Source: CAYLZN01 sp964387935 (GTDB lineage Bacteria; Acidobacteriota; Vicinamibacteria; Vicinamibacterales; JAFNAJ01). Taken from it: a stretch of 7,596 nucleotides of DNA. Below, in pieces: positions 5,792-7,596 of the stretch. The notes below the pieces were generated by a model. The model worked only from the letters and a program-made list of their open reading frames with translations. It was not told the DNA's origin and did no database searches. Each line of letters starts with the position of its first letter. Position 1 is the stretch's first letter. Where the stretch lies: contig CAYLZN010000292.1 of assembly GCA_964387935.1 (NCBI GenBank), positions 1 through 7,596 of the forward strand. Direction: 5' to 3'. A program made the translations under genes and the position numbers.

Positions 5792-6907
5792 TCAGCGATC
5801 GGGAATCGGAGGCGGGATGCGCGGAGGCGGCAGCCGCCGGATGTCCAGCCGCGTCAGCATCTCCGCGTTGATCTCCGTGAACCACACGCGCCCGGCGCGG
5901 TCGATCGCGACGTCGAACGCACCGGTCGCTGTGCCCACCTCGGCCCGCGACGGAGACACGAGATAGGCGTCGAACGTTTCCTGACCCACATCGAAGCGGC
6001 CCAGGACCCCCGCAAAGCCGGTGAAGTAGACACTGGGGCCGCGCCTGACCAGCCAGTGCGGGTCGATGGAGAACTTGGCGCCGGGCACGTCCCAGCTGTC
6101 GAAGGCATCCCGGCTGCGGTCGAAGCGGTGCAGCCCCAGGCTGTGCTGATCGAGGACCCACGCCACGTTGGCGTCGTCTGCGAGGACGCCATGTGGCTTG
6201 CGCGCGTCCGGGACGCGGCGGACGAGCACTTCGCGAATCACGATCTGTCGGAGCCGGCCGATGACACGCCATCCGATCCGCACGAGGTCGAGACCGCACG
6301 TGCACCACACGCCACCACTCGGGTCGATGGAGACGCCCAGAGCGGCTACCGTACCGGCGCGGGCGTCGTCCGGTGTCAGGTACTCCGCAGCGAAGGCCCC
6401 CGTCCGCGGGTTCAGCGAGATCAGGCCGATCTCGGTGTCCGTGAACCAGACGTACGCGCCCACGGCGATGTCGTGCGGACTGACGCCAAGTTCCTCGGGG
6501 ACTTCCCAGGTCTCGAAGGCCTCGGTCTCGGGATCGAACGAAAAGATGAAGCCGGCCGCGCCATTGGAGCCCGTGAACCAGACCTTGCCGCGTCGGTCGA
6601 CGGTGATGAAGGCCGGTGTGACGTCTTCGAACTCGTCGGGAAGCACGTACTCCTGCGGGGCACAGTTCTGCAGCGAATCTGCGCAGTCGCTGGCGTCGAT
6701 GACGCCGATCGATGGGTTGGCGCCCTGGAGGGTCAGCCAGATGCGGCCATTGGCATCTGACGCGAGGCTCTGGGCCCGGGCAGGCATGGGGGCCTGCACC
6801 AGCTGGCGCAACGCGACGCCCTGGGCCGGTGCAGATGCGGGAACGACGACACCGCCAAGCGTGAAGGTGAACAGGATCTCACCGACACCGAGGACCCGAT
6901 GACGCAT
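5792..6907 (-). CDS. Secreted seven-repeat beta-propeller protein, virginiamycin B lyase (Vgb)-like
   Basis: This is a 371-residue protein chosen to start at the ATG at 6907, which has AGAGAGGA just upstream and is followed by a signal peptide (MRHRVLGVGEILFTFTLGGVVVPASAPAQG, cleavage near AQG). An in-frame ATG 18 codons further upstream would put charged residues before the signal and is disfavoured. Seven repeats spaced 44-53 residues apart end in a W/Y-F-T-type strand: RIWLT (55), KVWFT (108), YVWFT (152), GVWCT (199), VAWVL (248), SVYFT (292) and RVWFT (340). Most are followed by a 'FDPETEAFETWEVP'-like strand and turn, as in streptogramin lyase and SMP-30-like propellers. Candidate metal or catalytic histidines occur at 145 (SPHDIAV), 239 (KPHGVLAD) and 284 (DPHWLV). 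The tail is proline-rich (RLPPPRIPPPIPDR). True lyase activity is uncertain, because many such proteins are binding propellers. It is probably co-transcribed with the protease 56 bp downstream. Confidence 0.8.
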   Translation of the reverse strand: MRHRVLGVGEILFTFTLGGVVVPASAPAQGVALRQLVQAPMPARAQSLASDANGRIWLTLQGANPSIGVIDASDCADSLQNCAPQEYVLPDEFEDVTPAFITVDRRGKVWFTGSNGAAGFIFSFDPETEAFETWEVPEELGVSPHDIAVGAYVWFTDTEIGLISLNPRTGAFAAEYLTPDDARAGTVAALGVSIDPSGGVWCTCGLDLVRIGWRVIGRLRQIVIREVLVRRVPDARKPHGVLADDANVAWVLDQHSLGLHRFDRSRDAFDSWDVPGAKFSIDPHWLVRRGPSVYFTGFAGVLGRFDVGQETFDAYLVSPSRAEVGTATGAFDVAIDRAGRVWFTEINAEMLTRLDIRRLPPPRIPPPIPDR

Positions 6908-6959
6908 GTCGTCCTCTCTTTCTCGCGGTGGCCGCGTGGTTCCGACTGCTCGATGGGGC

Positions 6960-6989
6960 ATCCTGCGCCCCTGGCGACACCAGTGTCAA
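6960..6989 (-). promoter_or_regulatory. Candidate promoter for the beta-propeller/protease operon
   Basis: On the minus strand a perfect TTGACA (6989-6984) is followed after 18 bp by CAGGAT (6965-6960), which matches the -10 consensus at only three positions. Transcription would start near 6953, about 46 nt before the ATG at 6907. The weak -10 together with repeats directly upstream suggests an activator-dependent promoter. Confidence 0.45.
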
Positions 6990-6992
6990 GAG

Positions 6993-7013
6993 GTCAGCAG
7001 GCAGTCAGCAGGC
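6993..7013. repeat. Tandem direct repeat, 11-bp period, abutting the -35
   Basis: On the minus strand, GCCTGCTGAC occurs at 7013-7004 and again at 7002-6993, one helical turn apart. The second copy ends three bases before the TTGACA at 6989-6984. The layout is that of a two-site operator for an activator touching the -35 region. The first copy overlaps the stop codon of the gene entering from the right. Confidence 0.5.
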
Positions 7014-7596
7014 TGGGTCCGTTGCGACTGCCGGCCTGACTCCAGACCCTCGCGCTCGACGGCACGGGTCTGCGGGTGATGTGTGATCCTCGACGGCAGC
7101 TTCGCGATCAGACATTGCGGAACACACATCCAGGACGCTCGTCCAGGTCGGGGGCCGTGGCATGCGTGGCGGCAGCCACGCGTCGGATCCTGAACACGGA
7201 CGCTGCCGGAGCAGCGACGATTCGAAACACATCGAGCGCAGAAGGGGGCGCCCCGACGTGCTGAGGGCTGGCCTCCGCGGAGGGGGCATGAGCGCCGCCG
7301 TACCCCCACCGCCCGTGCGCCCGCGGCCGACGACGACTGTGACCGCGATCCTCGCCTCGCCTAGAACGCCGGGCTCCTCGTCTACCTGGGGCGCCTCGAC
7401 CGGCACTGAACCCGACTCCGCGTTCCTTGGGACCCGAGCAGTCGCCACAGATTCCTGGCGCGACGTCGGCCGACCGGAGCGTGGCGCAGCAAGACCGCGC
7501 TTGCCGAGCACCGTCCCCTTGCGATGGGTCAGGCGCACCTCGAGATGACGGTAGCCCCGGGCCCGGTCGGGCATCTCGACGAACAGCACGTAGTGC
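7005..7596 (-). CDS. C-terminal part of an unidentified protein entering from the right edge
   Basis: The minus-strand frame is open from the right edge (codon 7595-7593) to a TGA at 7007-7005, so the start lies outside the window. The first ~38 residues, HYVLFVEMPDRARGYRHLEV followed by RLTHRKGTVLGKRGL, look like genuine protein. They resemble the C-terminal strands of the VWFA-related domain proteins common in Acidobacteriota, though this is a loose resemblance. From about 7480 downwards the translation becomes rich in Arg, Pro and Ser without recognisable structure and with less regular third positions. The true end may therefore be nearer 7480, with a frameshift or a degraded tail explaining the rest. 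I cannot name the function. Between 7005 and 7480 no other convincing gene is seen on either strand; the only structure is a short hairpin at 7201-7216. Confidence 0.45.
   Translation of the reverse strand, partial: HYVLFVEMPDRARGYRHLEVRLTHRKGTVLGKRGLAAPRSGRPTSRQESVATARVPRNAESGSVPVEAPQVDEEPGVLGEARIAVTVVVGRGRTGGGGTAALMPPPRRPALSTSGRPLLRSMCFESSLLRQRPCSGSDAWLPPRMPRPPTWTSVLDVCSAMSDREAAVEDHTSPADPCRRARGSGVRPAVATDPAC
7201..7216. other. Perfect short hairpin in a low-confidence coding stretch
   Basis: CGCTGC (7201-7206) and GCAGCG (7211-7216) form a 6-bp stem with a 4-base loop. A perfect 10-bp palindrome, GGGGCGCCCC, lies nearby at 7245-7254. Neither has a T-tract, and both may be chance in GC-rich sequence. 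If the gene from the right edge ends early, the hairpin could belong to its 3' untranslated region. Confidence 0.2.

Noticed and set aside
4260..6308. A 682-residue open frame as a longer protease
   Set aside because: The extra N-terminal part overlaps the beta-propeller gene in another frame, is Arg/Pro-rich, and would place the signal peptide internally. The ATG at 5735 has a perfect Shine-Dalgarno.
7162..7548. A plus-strand open frame of 128 codons near the right edge
   Set aside because: It has a Pro/Arg/Thr-rich translation without motifs and is antisense to a frame that begins with a protein-like segment. There is no good ribosome-binding site.

Overview
The window is GC-rich bacterial DNA with third-codon G/C bias. 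It most resembles an Acidobacteriota genome, perhaps of the Vicinamibacteria type. The basis is its combination of a PadR regulator paired with a permease-prefix/DUF4153 membrane protein, an ArsC-family (seleno)protein, a secreted trypsin-like protease with a 'GFVTNSHH' histidine motif, and a streptogramin-lyase-like beta-propeller. The taxonomic call is inference from gene content only.

Left part (1-1810, + strand): the 3' end of a large molybdopterin oxidoreductase subunit, followed by its overlapping small iron-sulfur subunit. Both look like pyrogallol-phloroglucinol transhydroxylase (AthL/AthS). The small subunit has the C-terminal Ig/transthyretin-like domain seen in that enzyme. It keeps eight cysteines, enough for two [4Fe-4S] clusters, and appears to have lost all four ligands of a third cluster together.

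Middle (1811-3753, + strand): a promoter with a near-consensus -35 and a perfect -10, overlapped by ATACAT/ATGTAT elements, drives a PadR-family regulator with a TTG start. Four bases later comes a DUF4153-like multi-pass membrane protein with a permease-prefix domain. This looks like an autoregulated two-gene operon.

Right part (3754-7596, - strand): transcription converges here. Reading leftwards along the minus strand, the order is: the 3' end of an unidentified gene entering from the right edge; a direct-repeat-flanked promoter; a secreted seven-repeat beta-propeller (Vgb-like); a secreted S1 serine protease with a perfect Shine-Dalgarno; and a 119-residue ArsC/thioredoxin-fold protein.

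The standout is that last gene. Its frame is interrupted by a single in-frame TGA exactly where the first redox-active residue of a CxxC motif belongs (TGA-T-T-C). A compact hairpin with a GUU apical loop sits 15 bases downstream. This is best read as a selenoprotein (UxxC) with a bacterial SECIS element, which routine gene calling would truncate to an 86-residue fragment. No tRNA, rRNA, CRISPR array or transposase was seen.
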